DNA from: Siphonodentalium dalli
Lineage: Eukaryota > Mollusca > Scaphopoda > Gadilida > Siphonodentaliidae
Direction of reading: 5' to 3'
Length of the DNA: 64,000 nt
Assembly: GCA_032622095.1 (NCBI GenBank)
Contig: CP136069.1
Location: 109,458,278 to 109,522,277, forward strand
Shown piece by piece: positions 33,196 to 45,373 of the stretch. The number at the start of each line of letters is the position of its first letter. The stretch's first letter is position 1. The translations under genes and the position numbers were made by a program. The notes under the pieces are model-generated. The model did no database searches, was not told the DNA's origin, and saw only the letters and a program-made list of their open reading frames with translations.

Positions 33196-33300
33196 ACACA
33201 CGGCAGTTACATATGACAAAATCAGCTTATGATTTTATCGCTTATTTTGCTTTATACAGTCATGAAATGGCGAGAAATTAACTTTATACAAGAAAAAGTT
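33035..33300. repeat. Direct ~80-bp duplication flanking the poly-C tract
   Basis: The text around TGATTTT..CGCTTATTTTG, CAGTCATGAAATG and GAGAAATTAACT occurs at about 33040-33117 and again at 33222-33300. Confidence 0.75.
33160..33195. repeat. 36-nt poly-C tract
   Basis: Uninterrupted C on the plus strand, hence 36 G in the ERGIC3 transcript, about 180 nt after the exon b donor. Exact length may be an assembly estimate. Confidence 0.85.
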
Positions 33301-33377
33301 GTTACGTTTGATGTCTCGGTCTATTTGGCAACCTCTTTAATCTTTTGTTTAGGATTGGTATATTTTTTCAAACTTAC

Positions 33378-33536
33378 AAGCACAGGCAACTTTTGGAAAC
33401 TCTACATCCATATTGATTCTGAGTTTCTGTCCCCTAGATGTGTCGACGAACAGCTCAGGACGTACTTCCTTGGTAAGATAGTAACTCAGCTCTGACATGA
33501 AAAGTAATACCATCAAGACACTGCTGATAACCGTTA
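33378..33536 (-). CDS. ERGIC3: ERGIC3 internal exon with first membrane segment
   Basis: This exon codes for part of ERGIC3, a membrane protein that cycles between ER and Golgi and acts in early secretory trafficking with ERGIC2 (yeast Erv46 and Erv41). It is 159 nt. On the minus strand an acceptor ending in a T-run plus CAG precedes it, and the donor GTAAGT follows it. The frame begins with a hydrophobic stretch (TVISSVLMVLLFMSEL), the expected first transmembrane helix. It continues into the lumenal side with YYLTKEVRPELFVDTSRG and ends at FPKVACA. This matches the family from about residue 30 to residue 82. It starts with two bases of a split codon and ends with one base (T) of a Tyr codon, which the exon at 7789 completes with AT. 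The first coding exon (short cytosolic N-terminus) was not found in 33537-64000. Confidence 0.95.
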
Positions 33537-33617
33537 CTGAAAAAAATTAATTTAACAAAAGAAAATTAATGTAAGTACTTATTTACATTCCTGTCCACTA
33601 GATATTAAACTGTACAC

Positions 33618-33945
33618 TAAATCTGGCCATTTATGGGACCATCTCCTGTTATAATCAACAGAACAGTATGCAACAAATGAATTAATTTGCGCCATGGCAG
33701 GATGAGTGGAAAATACACTTATTTACTTTATGAACAATGTAAAACATCATGGCAATTATAATGAAAATGAGTTTATGGCTCAACTTCCTCAAGTTGAGAA
33801 CTCATTTTCATTATAATTACCATGTTGTTTACATCTTTCATAGAGCGCATGAGTTTATTTTGCACTCATCCATGGCTCAAATTAATTCATTTGTTGCATA
33901 TATTCTGTTGAATATAATAGATGGTCCCATACATGGCCAGATTTA
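33618..33945. mobile_element. ~330-bp imperfect foldback element
   Basis: TAAATCTGGCCAT..ATGGGACCATCT at the left pairs with the inverse at the right. Further in, GCAACAAATGAATTAATTTG and ATTATAATGAAAATGAGTT also pair. The centre is near 33788. Arms are about 160 bp with several indels. TA bases flank both ends. Confidence 0.75.
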
Positions 33946-34082
33946 AGCTGCTTTTTAAGATGCGTTAATAGGTTATGCACGGTGCGTACGTACACCTTTC
34001 ACATAATTGCTTTGAACTATCCGTTAACTGTCCATTTAATGCATGCGTTTGACACTCATGCAATACATTTAGCTCCATTTGC

Positions 34083-34304
34083 TTGTTCAAAATGGATTCA
34101 TCGAAAGATGTAACCTTGTCTGTAGAGTCAATATCCCAAGCAGTTGTGGACCAAGAAGACTTGGTCTACATATATTTGTTTCTAACTGATCTACGAGGAA
34201 GCCCCGATGGGAGAAATGATGACCATGCCAAGGTTGTTCAATTGCATTCTTTCAACCTAGAACATAATTACATTTGCATTAGAATAATGCTGACCAATAT
34301 GTGA
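34083..34304 (+). CDS. Hypothetical 73-codon frame, weak
   Basis: ATG context is AAAATGG at the second Met (34092). It reads MDSSKDVTLSVESISQAVVD, then QEDLVYIYLFLTDLRG. No family was recognised. Its 3' two thirds overlap the first unit of a 146-bp duplication. The second unit has a stop at the equivalent place. It could be an exon of an unknown gene or chance. Confidence 0.2.
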   Translation: MFKMDSSKDVTLSVESISQAVVDQEDLVYIYLFLTDLRGSPDGRNDDHAKVVQLHSFNLEHNYICIRIMLTNM

Positions 34305-34451
34305 CACTTGGTCTACATATATTTGGTTCTAACTGATCTATGAGGAAGCCCCGATGGGAGAAATGACGACCACGCCAAAGTTGTTCAATTGCATTCTTTC
34401 AACCTAAAACATAATTACATTTGCATTAGAATAATGCTGACCAATATGTGA
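34159..34451 (+). repeat. 146-bp tandem duplication, two units
   Basis: From ACTTGGTCTACATATATTTG to ACCAATATGTGAC, repeated at once at 34305. About 7 differences. A recent local duplication. Confidence 0.92.
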
Positions 34452-34689
34452 CAAAACAAAAAATAATAAAATTAGACCATGCGCGTGTGACATAGGATGT
34501 ATAGGTTCAGTAGCACCATGCCCAAATCAGTGTGACATAAATAAATTACAAAATAAATACAAATATAAGCCAATTTGCAATTTAATACACAAATTCCGCA
34601 AATAAAATATATAGTAATAAAGTTACTGCTAAATGCAGGAAATATATGGCAAATTAATCATAGATTGTCAAACATTAATGAGATATAAA

Positions 34690-35240
34690 CAAAAGGTGTG
34701 CACTAGAGTGCTATAGCATACCCCCACCATGGCAAATTCAACCCGCATTATCCGTACACCCAACAAAAAAGATTTTTAACTTTAAAGAAAAATTCGGACT
34801 AATAATATCGATATGGTGTCACAAGAAGCTTGTACAGAAAAAATTATTCAAATTGGTTAATATTTGTTAAAGTTATTAAGTCGGACAAAATTTTCTAAGT
34901 CAAAATAAGTCGAAAATGAAGTGTAATATTACGAAAAACAGTCTGAGCCAATCCCTAGCCACATCATGTAGAGAGGGTATTGTGAGAAGCATGTATACCA
35001 AAAATTATTGTAATCGGTTCATATTTGTTAAAGTTATTAGCATCATGCGAGAGGCAGTCGTAAGGAGATTGCATAAACAAAATTATTGAAATCGGTTCAT
35101 AGTTGTTCGAGTTATGAGGTCGGACGGACGGACGGATGGACGGAAGGTTCGACACACGGAGGGAGAAAGCGTGATGGACGGACGGACAGACGCAGTCAAT
35201 CCAGTATACACCCCATTTTCTTCGAAAGTGGGGGTATAAT
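34690..35240 (+). repeat. Repeat ending in GGGGGTATAAT hairpin
   Basis: Subunits with AAAATTATT..AATCGGTTCATA and TTGTTAAAGTTATT. GGACGGACGGACGGATGGACG is at about 35104. It ends ACCCCatTTTCttcGAAAgtGGGGGT and ATAATT. Confidence 0.8.
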
Positions 35241-38226
35241 TACATAAAATGAGATATATAAATGCCTGAATGATATGACGATGAAATAAATAAGGATGAG
35301 TGACATGAACAATGGAGTAAAATTAGACCTTGCCATCAAATTGATATGAGGTAATTCAAGATTATTCAAAACATATAAAGTATGAAAGGTCAAAGTACCT
35401 GGGATTGCCAACACGACCCACAGGTAACAGAGATGACTAATAATGACTTACACATTGTCGGGTAAGTTGAAGCAAACGTCAAACTATTAAATTAAATGTC
35501 AAATATATCACAAATCAAATGTTCCAATCAGATAAGTTGCATCCCGCCAAACTCCAGCTACACACAGTTTTACATTTAAAAGTTGGTCTCCTTTAGCAGG
35601 TACCACAATTAAACGTCAAGTATATCACGTCATTATAAACGGCAACCACAAACATATCACTTTTGATACAATATAGTAGAATAATCTAGCCTAAAATGAC
35701 AAAAGACACTTTACAACGCCAACAACTGTAACATGGTAGAGTACCCTATAGTACAGTTCCATGCATGGTAGTATCATGGTATATATCACTTTACCATGGT
35801 AGTACAATGGTTGTATCATGGTATCATGGGAGTCTTACAATTGATCTTGTCCCATGAATTTGTGCATTTCTGGGTATCATGGTGGCTTGGATTATATAAA
35901 TGGTTATATTTTCGAACAAGTTCCATGAGACCGACAGACCATCAGACCGGCCCAAATTTTATCATCTAATATTATGATCATGTGTGGGTGACATTCACTT
36001 GAAACAATACAATGGGTATGGGGACTTGCATGTATGTTAACATTCATATACTGTTGCTTCGCTTCATTTTCATTTATAATGGGGTTTATGATACAAAATA
36101 TATCAATATTTATACAAAATGTAATAAGTCACTTCATTCAAGGGAAAAAATCATGATATTTGTCATTTTGATGTAGTACATCGTTCATTACAACACTATA
36201 CTATCAACTTCTGAAACATATGCCATGCTATATCTATCAAGGTTCCTGTCATTAATATACATCCTAGAACATATATATATATATATCTCACATTCAGATA
36301 ACTTATACTATGACAATAACACCATGCTTACACTTTAGTTCCGAATATAATGTGAAAATGTAGGGAAAAAGTGGAAAATTGAATAGAATTATCTCCCTTC
36401 TACATATAGAGTTAGGGTTTAATATCTCCCTTCATGCGCATTTGGCGATACCCACTTTTTGTTCCATAGTTCCCAGTGATGTAATACATACCGATTGTCA
36501 AGGTAATAAGTTGACCCAATAGTTTGTATTAATTTAATAATACCGGTAAGTCGCATTTTTAGGAAATTCTTCTAATTTTATCATTTTCTCTGACACTGAA
36601 CCAGAAATAGGCTTGGCACTGAAAGAGTTAAAGATCTAACTGACAATACATCAAAACTATGATAATATATAGGAACCTATATATTGGTACCAAACTTACC
36701 ATGGTGGTGGAAGCGGTAAATCTCATATATATGCCCCTATTTCAACCATATTTTAACTGATATCAACCAAGGACCTTTCACACATCAATAAGTCTGGTAA
36801 ATCCAAAGGGTCAGTTTTAGGAGTTGAAGTGAATACAATGAAAGGAAAAGTGTTAAATTTGAATCTCAGCTCCTTTTTGACTAGTCAGCCATCTAAAGCG
36901 AAGTAATATTCACCCTGAGGTAGTTATTTATTAAAGCAAGACTGTGTGATAAAATAATTACTTCAAAATATTTAAAAAAAATTTAGTATCTTTATTTACA
37001 TATTAACTTCAAGATACAAAAACATATAGCAATGCGTTCACAAAGTATATTGACACATGTGTTAACATGATAATATCATTCAGAAGTATAAATCATAAAT
37101 ATAAAGCAGAGGTTGGGTGGATGGTGGGAGGGGGTGCTCATTTGTTTTCACAATAAATACGTATATGTGGTATGCTCTTTTAACAGTTAACTTAGTGAAC
37201 TATTCTCATGCGTTGCCTCTAATGACATGAAGTAAAATAAATCAAGAAGTAAGCTGAAGTAAATAGTATTTGTACAGTTAGATTGATAGATAAATAGATA
37301 GATAAATGTATTACTCTTTTCACTGTATCATGTTCTTTTTGTATGCAAACAAAAATCTAGCGGTAGACATTGGCTCATTTGTACACTATTCATATGATTT
37401 AATACTACATTTCGTTGACTGCTTTCATAACTGGATACCACTCATAGTCGAATTCGTGGATATGATCGTTGTCAAGAGCTATAATAAATAGTGACGCATA
37501 CGGTCTCTCGTACTTCTCTGAAACTTTAATTGATTTCGATTAAAATTCCTAATTTTTAAGAAACATGTGCATCCAATCAGATTAGAGCTTATGCAATTGA
37601 AGGAAAGGAGTTACCACAAATAGTTGGCAAGTGAAATGTCTGAGGATTTTGGTGTCTTTTTATCAGAAAAACACAGAAAGTGGTGAAATCTGCGACAATC
37701 GTAAAATGAATTGCTAAAATAATTGAAATTAAAATAGTAGACAATGATTTGCAGCCCATACAACAACGTAGTTGGCAGTGAAATTGCTTGAGGCTGCCAA
37801 CTTGACTCAATTTAGAATGCGGAAATGAGCAGAACACAGCGTTTATCCATTCCCCATAGTAAGCTGAATATCCAGTTGTGCCGGACCGGTCCACCAACTA
37901 ATGTCATGGGTGAGTATTTTGGCCAGTGTTCGCATGATCTCGAAGAACCTCGATCGAGGTTTTTTACACAAATCTTGGTTTAGTACATCGAATTTGGGTT
38001 TTCCCTGACCTGTTCAAATTCAATGAAGTTTACTCTTGAAGTCTCTTCTGACTTGACTCCAGACAAGACTTAGTCAGGTTAGTGTAGACTCACAGTCCCT
38101 AGGAATCACTGTCCATGTAATATTCAACTTGATTAAAATATAATAAAATAAATATATTACCTCTACTACATAGAGAGAACTACCAGTTAGGTAACTTCAG
38201 ATGTGTGTGTGATGTTGTTATTATGC
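35241..38226. other. No gene; AT-rich, simple repeats
   Basis: Contains CATGGTA-rich text at 35750-35830 and an AT run at 36273. TATCTCCCTTC occurs twice near 36392 and 36422. The open frames at 37306 and 37589 show no domain or splice support. Confidence 0.4.
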
Positions 38227-38231
38227 ATACC
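38227..38231. repeat. 5-bp target duplication (left), ATACC
   Basis: Repeated as ATACC at 42022-42026, immediately outside the right end. Confidence 0.75.
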
Positions 38232-38681
38232 CACAGTGGATCAACGGACACGAACCAAAACCGGAAGTCGTAGATTTCGAGGTGGAGAAATATCAGTCGA
38301 CAAATATTTGTTGACATTTTTTGACGTTTTTTTGGGAAAATAAACGCTTGGATAGCATATCTGACCAACTGCAGGTGAGCGAATATTTCTTCGCTAATGT
38401 TCGGACACCGACGATCAATTTAAGTCAGTTGTCATTGTTTGATCGCGGAAAAAATGTCATTTAATCATCGCCGCGAAACGATTTCTTCCCCAAAATATCC
38501 CAGAAAATCATACTTTTCACATTCATCGCAGATAGCTGTCGCAACAACCTATATACCAACCGAAAGGCCTGTTTTCCCCCCACAAATGCAGATTTTTAGG
38601 ATTTTCACGGACTATCTCAAAATTCCAAATTTCATCTTTTGATGCAGGTACCCACCTCGAAAATAATGTCTGGTTAGTCCT
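38232..38681 (+). repeat. Left inverted arm of the CACAGTG element
   Basis: About 450 bp, ending at GGTTAGTCC, after which the two sides diverge. Open frames in both arms are the same repeat read twice. Confidence 0.92.
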
Positions 38682-39330
38682 GTACACCCCGGAATTTAGT
38701 TGCAATCCACCAGACCCGGCGGACAGTTTTTGTTGTTCAATCAAGAGTCGAAATGGATTAGTTGGTTGGCTGCCTTTCGTTAACAGTGGCACGTTTTTGG
38801 CCAACTGCTTTTCTGTTGCAACTATATTATACTGATCAAGTTTAGTTACTGAGTACAGTTTGCAATTTGTTCTCATAACATTCGTTCAGATCGTGTAAGG
38901 TCATTAACCAAAGAATTATTTATGGAAATATTGTTAGAAAAAGAATATTACAATGCCCTCCATGACCAAGGCCGTAGCAACAGGATTGTTTTGATGGTGG
39001 GGGTGTTGATGTATTTTCCAATAGTTTGATATTTCAGCCAGTATATAGCGTGAAATTTGATACTTAAAAAAAAATTAAAATTCGATTAATTTAAGAAAAA
39101 ACAAATCGGGACCCATGGCTGTTCTTTTTCGTTATGGACACTTTCGGGACCCACCACCCGAGTTTTGATTACGATTGTATAAAGTTTTCACTACATTTTT
39201 CGGGTATATATATACCCCTTTATTTTTATGTTTTAAACTACAGGCACCCACCCATATTTCGGAGAATTTTCGCTAATATTACATATTATAGCATAGCCAT
39301 CAAATATGCAGATGTTTATTTCCATTGCTA

Positions 39331-40199
39331 TGGGAGGCCAAATTCACATTTCATAATTAATTGCAGTTAAGCAATAGCACTTAAGCATAATTATTTGCGA
39401 TTAAGCACAATTCATGGTTATATGTAACTATGTACCCTGTTGAATAAATAGGTGTATCTATAACTAAACCTGAACTCATATTGACATATCACCTCCTTGT
39501 TTTCATTGCTTTGGATAGTTGGGATTGTGAACTAGCCTAAATTCTTTATCAAAATCGGTGACTCGCGATAGAATTACCTTTTGTTTTAGTCGAGTCGAGT
39601 CGAGGAACCAACCCATCAAAGCTCAAGTGTGATCAGATATCGATTATTGAAATTTTTTATTTCAATTGATTGCTGCCCAGAAACACGCCATCAAAAGGGT
39701 GGTTTCGGTCAAAATTGCGGATGAAGATGGATAACTCTAAAACAAGTGGTAATACGGTAAAATTTCGTGATACTTTAGTAATTATACGGCCATATTTTGT
39801 TGAACAAAATGTTTATAAATCACACGTTTTTGGGAAATTTGGTACCATAGCTGACAGTGGTCAGCATTATTTTTTGCAGTTAATCGATTCTGATAACTAA
39901 AGCTTCTTTTGAAGAAATATTGTTGTTGTTGTTGTATCTTTATAATATGGGTCTTTCTGATCGGATTGAGGACCTTTAGTTTAAATTAGCCAAATGCAGA
40001 TACACCCGGTCATGCTAATAGTTAGGTTATATGGATAGTTACACTTACTGTCAAGCAACTCATAGCGCTTAATCGCAATTAATTGCACTTAAGCGCAATT
40101 CATTTCAATTATGCGCAAATGCCATATGTGTGCTTCAGCGCGATATGTGGTATTTGCGCTTAAGCGCAATTCATTATTAAATGTGAATTTGACCTCCCA
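39331..40199. mobile_element. TA-flanked inverted-repeat element inside the CACAGTG element
   Basis: Its ends read TGGGAGGCCAAATTCACATT and the inverse of TGGGAGGTCAAATTCACATT, with TA at 39329-39330 and 40200-40201. Subterminal CTTAAGCGCAATT-like motifs repeat on both sides (39362-39410 and 40066-40170). It is 869 bp with no transposase. Confidence 0.75.
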
Positions 40200-41569
40200 T
40201 ACAGTTAATGTTTTGTCTATATATATGAACGAGTAGGATCTGCCTGCATGTCTTCTGTCCGTTTAAATTTGAATATATGCGCGACCATTTGCGTTAAAAA
40301 CTTCCCAACCAAATTGTCTAGTGTGTGAATCAATGTGGAAACAATTAATTATGGCGCGATTTGAATAAACAGGACAAAAATCAGTTGCCTATATATTTAC
40401 AAAAGTAACTTGCATCTGGTCCAACATTCAGTTGTACGCTATAGATTGGAATTTTACCCGCTATATACATGTAGGAAACACAACACTTCTACATCAATGG
40501 ACAGCCAAGGTGGGATTAAGAATACAACAACTCGAAAGAACACTGGTGTTTCCTGATGATGTTTCTATTCTCTATATCAACCGAGAGTGCCAATATTTCG
40601 TATAGTATATATTGTATAGTATAGTATTGTATAGTATTTTATTATAAATAATTTTTATATTTTTTATTTTCAATAATTTTATTTTCAAACATTCATTCGG
40701 GTGTTGTAAAATCCCATCGTCGATTGCCTCAGCGAAGCCGCCAGCCTTTGCCTCACAGTGGTTACATATGAAGGCAGGCATGCGATCCTCTCGTCAGTAG
40801 CGCCTGGAATTATAAAATAATATCGCTTAGTGGACTTGAACTTAAGCTAATATTAGTAACAGATATGGCTGTACACCCCTCCGACAGTATGTTTAGTCCC
40901 CTCCTCATTATTGTTTTAACCATTGCTGAATATTGAAAACAATAATTTTCTAAGTCGAAAAATGTCATATATAACTCCACACAAACAAGTCTGACATATT
41001 TCATAATCATAGGTTCGCATGTTCCCATGGTACTAAATATATATATGCTAAGCATAAACAAACAAATGACCGCAAAACTTAGGAATATAAACTCGGAAAA
41101 TTGCATCCACGAAAGGACGAACAAGCTGCTTCCTGTATAACCCCACAACTCGCTGCGAGTGTATACTCAAATATAAATGTAAAAATCGGCACACCGCTGC
41201 ATTTTTCTGAAAAAAGTTGGATGTAAATAAAAAAAAAATTTGTCGGCCTTACGAGAGTGATGACAAGTCAGAGTTAACAATATGACATACATCAAAAGTT
41301 ATATGTTTACCAAACATGTACTTCGTAGTTGGATTTCAGTACAGGTTACAGTTCAGTTATATATATAAGTCACTGTCTGGATGTTATGTTGTACCAGGAG
41401 ACATATACAACATAATGAACACCCAGAACCATTGTGGCCACGCAACAGTCAAATGAAACGCCCATCCTCTGCGGCAAAATTGCTTTTTAGACCAGAAATT
41501 GAAGATGACAGACTTCAGCAAAATCACGACTAAGCGGACAGATTTTTTACAACTAATGATTAATTTTTT

Positions 41570-42021
41570 CGGGACTAACCGGACAGTATTTTCGAGGTGG
41601 GTACCTGCATCAAAAGATGAAATTTGGAATTTTGAGACAGTCCGTGAAAATACTAAAAATATGCATTTGTGGGGGGGAAACAGGCCTTTCGATTGGTAAA
41701 AAGGTTGTTGCGACAGCTGTCTGCGATGAATGTGAAAAGTATGATTTTCTGGGATATTTTGGGGAAGAAATCGTCTCGCGACGACGATTAAATGACATTT
41801 TTTCCGCGATCGAACAATGACAACTGACTTAAATTGATCGTCGGTGTCCGAACATTAGCGAAGAAATATTCACTCACCTTCAGTTGGTCAGATATGCTAT
41901 CCAAGCGTTTATTTTCCCCAAAAAAACGTCAAAAATTGTCAACAAATATTTGTCGACTGATATTTCTCCACCTCGAAATCTACGACTTCCGGTTTTGGTT
42001 CGTGTCCGTTGATCCACTGTG
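41570..42021 (-). repeat. Right inverted arm of the CACAGTG element
   Basis: Reverse complement of 38232-38681. Confidence 0.92.
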
Positions 42022-42026
42022 ATACC
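42022..42026. repeat. 5-bp target duplication (right), ATACC
   Basis: Partner of 38227-38231. Confidence 0.75.
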
Positions 42027-42245
42027 ATCATCAGATTGGCTGAAGACCACCCACTGTGATCTATCACTAAAACGAAAAATGCAATTACCTCTCCACAATA
42101 CACATGTGGCAATGAAGTTAATTGCTCTTAATGCGCTCGTTGGGTCAGATAAACTCTACCTTGTCCGAGTTGTACATAAATCGTAATTTTTCATCCATAT
42201 ATTCACATTTTGTGAAGCGCCGGCTATCTTTCAGTGACGTAATTT

Positions 42246-45200
42246 TACAACAAGACAGTCAAAGACTGTGGGGTCGCTCACCAGACTGCAAAGACTGATG
42301 AGACTGGGACTCTGGAGACCACAATAGTCAGAACTTTTCATAAGCACTTTGAAAAAAGTAGATCTAAACACGATATGTGGCTAGAGAGGCTTCAGTAGTG
42401 TACAGTGGGTAATTTCAAGGTGAATATCCACCATGAAATTGCCCACTGTTCACTACTGATCACCCCCCTCCTCCAGCTCAACAAGTCCCCTCCCGACCAG
42501 GCTCCAGACTCCCAAGTCTTGGGTTGGAATTTCACAACCGACATCTCAAACTTTCTCAATTTTTGGAAATTTACAATCTCACAAGCACCTTTTTATAAAA
42601 CCATTTAGACATGTTTGAAGCCCATTTATCCATGGACCCAAAACACCATACATGTATGTCAGATTAATCAGTTAGGTAGTTCCAAGGAAGATGTTTTAAT
42701 GAATTTGGTATTTCAAAGATTTTTTAAACACAAAATAGATGTTAACAAATCTGAATATCAGTCACTAAAGGATCATCCATACTATATGTAAGCTAAATAG
42801 TCCAACCTCTCTTGAGAAGACAATTTAAGAATGACTATAGAGACATACAGTTATGTCCCTGGTCCCACCCTATTTAACCTGGTGACCACATCTGAATAAA
42901 TTTCAATACCAGACACCAAAGAACCCTTCATACTAAATATCAGCAAAATAGACCTGTTAACATTTGTGGCGATTTCGGTCGAACAGTTTAACCCGAAGTA
43001 GGAAAATGTGGGCTGTTACTGGTTGAAAAATCAAATCTACAGCCTCATTGCCTCCACCCAGGCAGCTTAGAAATCAATAGGAATCTATATATTATTATAC
43101 CAGTATCAAACAGCATGCATACAGGTAGGGTGGGTGGTTGAGAGTTAAATCTCTTATCTCTGCCCTTATTTGAACAAATGTGAATCCCCATCTATGAGAT
43201 CTATTCATCTAGAAATTTCAAACGGTAGATTTTAAGAGTTGAAGAAAACTGATTTTCCTCAAAAGTTTCCTAAAAATGACCTCACGTGTACAAATCTGAA
43301 CCCCACTCACCAAAGGACCCTCCATACCAAAAGCTAAATAGGCCTGATGGTTTCTGAAGAATTACTATGGAGGGAAAGAGTTATGGCCCTGGCTTCTCAC
43401 CTATATGACCTGATGAACTCATTTGAACAAATCTGAATGTGAGTCAAAATATATAAACCATTTCGGTCTTTAATATGAAGAAGAACAAAATTGTGGACGG
43501 ATGGAAACATCCCAACAGAGGGATGGACGGGAGGACATACTGACAGACAAAATCAATCCAATATACCCCCCCCCCCAAGTTTTCTTTGCAAATCAGGGTA
43601 TAATGAGTACAACTGGATAGGTGGTGGTTAAGAATATAATAGTGGAACAGCCAAGCCTGAATATAGTGTCTGACTTTTGCAGAATGAGGTCACTAAAGGG
43701 TGAATTTAGTGCTGCAATCCTGTAAGCAGTCCTTCCCAGGAGACGGGAGTGATTGCTCTCGCACCCGTATGCACTCGTAATTTTCAATTCACGAGGTGCT
43801 AAAATTCGCACCCGTCCTTCTTCACAATATACTAATGGAGACTGTAATTGTTGGTTCAATGTTGAACTATTTTAAGGTTTATTTAGATGATTTACCATCT
43901 CAGTGCAACTATGGCATATTAAAGTGTAACTAGACATAGGTCTATTCCACAATGACTTTTTGTTTGAGCAAAAACCCATCTTACATGTACAATTATAGTA
44001 TGGGTGCCATACTACACCCGTCTTCTGCATTACGGGAGCAAATAAATGCTCTCGCTGTGTTTTCCTCATGGGCTAGCATCACCAAATTCACCATCTGTGG
44101 ACCTCATTATGCTTAGGCCTCAACTGCCATGGGAGACATAGGAACAGATTGAAGTTGTCCAGTTAATTGGTGATGTGCACCCATTGGGCACTTCAATTAT
44201 CAATTTTATCTTCTGACAGCAAATTAGGGAATATAGAAACTGAACAGAAGGGAAAAAGTAAGTAGAAATGTCAATTTAAGACCTGTATACTTCCCTGAAG
44301 ATGAGTACTAAGCAGAATGAGGTCCCTGGAGAGTGTATTTGGTGATGCTAGCCTACTGTGCAGAGTAGAATCACTAAATTAACCCTCTGGGGACCTCATT
44401 CTGCAAATGTCAGACATACAGCATTTTGTTTTGATATGATATGTTAATGATACACACAGAGCATGACTGTTTACACCTACCTGTCAGCCAGCTAGATAAC
44501 ATCTGAATTGATGACTGTTATTAACTCTTTCTGTCTGGGGCTAATACCATACTTTATGGATGTTACAAGGTGTCAGTTTTTCTAATTAATTTTGTCTTGA
44601 CTGCAGTGGTTGCAGGGCGGCGCAGATTAGGGGGGGGGGTGGTAGTGGGGACAGGGGTGTAGAGGGGTGAGGAGGGAAAGGGGTGGAATGGGGTGTTTTG
44701 TGTCTAAAAAAATACAAAAAATCAGGGGTTAAAATGAAAAAAATATTTTTGTATTGGTTCATTTTGAATTGTGATTTGTTTTTTGAATTGAGCAAGGATT
44801 TAAATTTAAAAATATTAAAAAAAATAAAAAAATTTTAAGTTATGTTCCTGACACGGCCCCTATTTGACACACTGACCCCATTTGAACAAATCTGAACCCC
44901 AGTCACACAAGGACCCACCATACAAAATATTAGCTAAATCGGCCTGATGATTCTGGAGAAGAAGTCATTCTAATAATTACTAGGGAGAATAGAGTTATGT
45001 CCCTGATTCTGCCCCTATTTGACCCAGTGACCCCATTTGAACAAATCTGACCCCCAGTCACTCAAGGACCTTCCATACCAAATATAAGCTAAATAGGCCT
45101 GATGGTTCTTGAAAAGAAGTTGTTTTAAGAATTACTATGGCGGGAAAGAGTTATGGCCCTAGATTCGCAACTATTTGACTCAGTGACCTTATTTTAACAA

Positions 45201-45373
45201 ATCTGAGTCTGAGTCAAGCAGGGAACATCCACACCAAATATGAACTCATTTGGCCTTATGATACTGGAGAAGAAGATGATTGTTGACGGACGGACGGACA
45301 GACGGACAGACGGACGGACGGACGAGGAGTGATGACTATAGCTTCACCGGAGACTTCGTCTCAGGTGAGCTAA
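42246..45373 (+). repeat. Repeat family A, copy 2 (longest)
   Basis: Starts near CAAGACAGTCAAAGACTGTG and GTCGCTCACCAGACTGCAAA, shared with 55446. It has a hairpin at 42390-42458 (CAGTGGGTAATTTCA..TGAAATTGCCCACTG). ~150-bp subrepeats (ACCCTCCATACC, AATTACTATGGAGG, GAGTTATG) occur at 42730-43450 and 44840-45270. The 90-bp GACCTCATT hairpin is at 44313-44410. GGACGGACGGACAGACGGAC is at 45287. The end is GGAGACttcGTCTC and AGGTGAGCTAAAAA. An intermediate hairpin-type end at 43560-43605 suggests that it is composite. Confidence 0.82.

Larger units (their letters stand above)
38232..42021. mobile_element. 3.8-kb element with ~450-bp inverted ends starting CACAGTG
   Basis: The ends read CACAGTGGATCAACGG and its exact inverse, with a 5-bp ATACC duplication outside. 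The arms (38232-38681 and 41570-42021) are nearly identical. A CACAGTG start plus a 5-bp duplication fits Transib and RAG-type transposons. CACTA elements give 2-3 bp and hATs 8 bp. An ACCAAAACC block stands 15 bp inside the heptamer, close to the RSS nonamer but with neither a 12- nor a 23-bp spacer. The middle has no RAG1/Transib-like frame, so the element is non-autonomous. A TA-flanked element (39331-40199) is nested in it. Confidence 0.75.

Noticed and set aside
38232..38262. A true recombination signal (heptamer, 12/23 spacer, nonamer)
   Set aside because: The spacer to the nonamer-like ACCAAAACC is 15 bp. Only the heptamer and the duplication length match.
38439..41820. Similar 62-67-codon frames on both strands in the CACAGTG element
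   Set aside because: They are the same inverted arm read at both ends, with no domain or codon bias.
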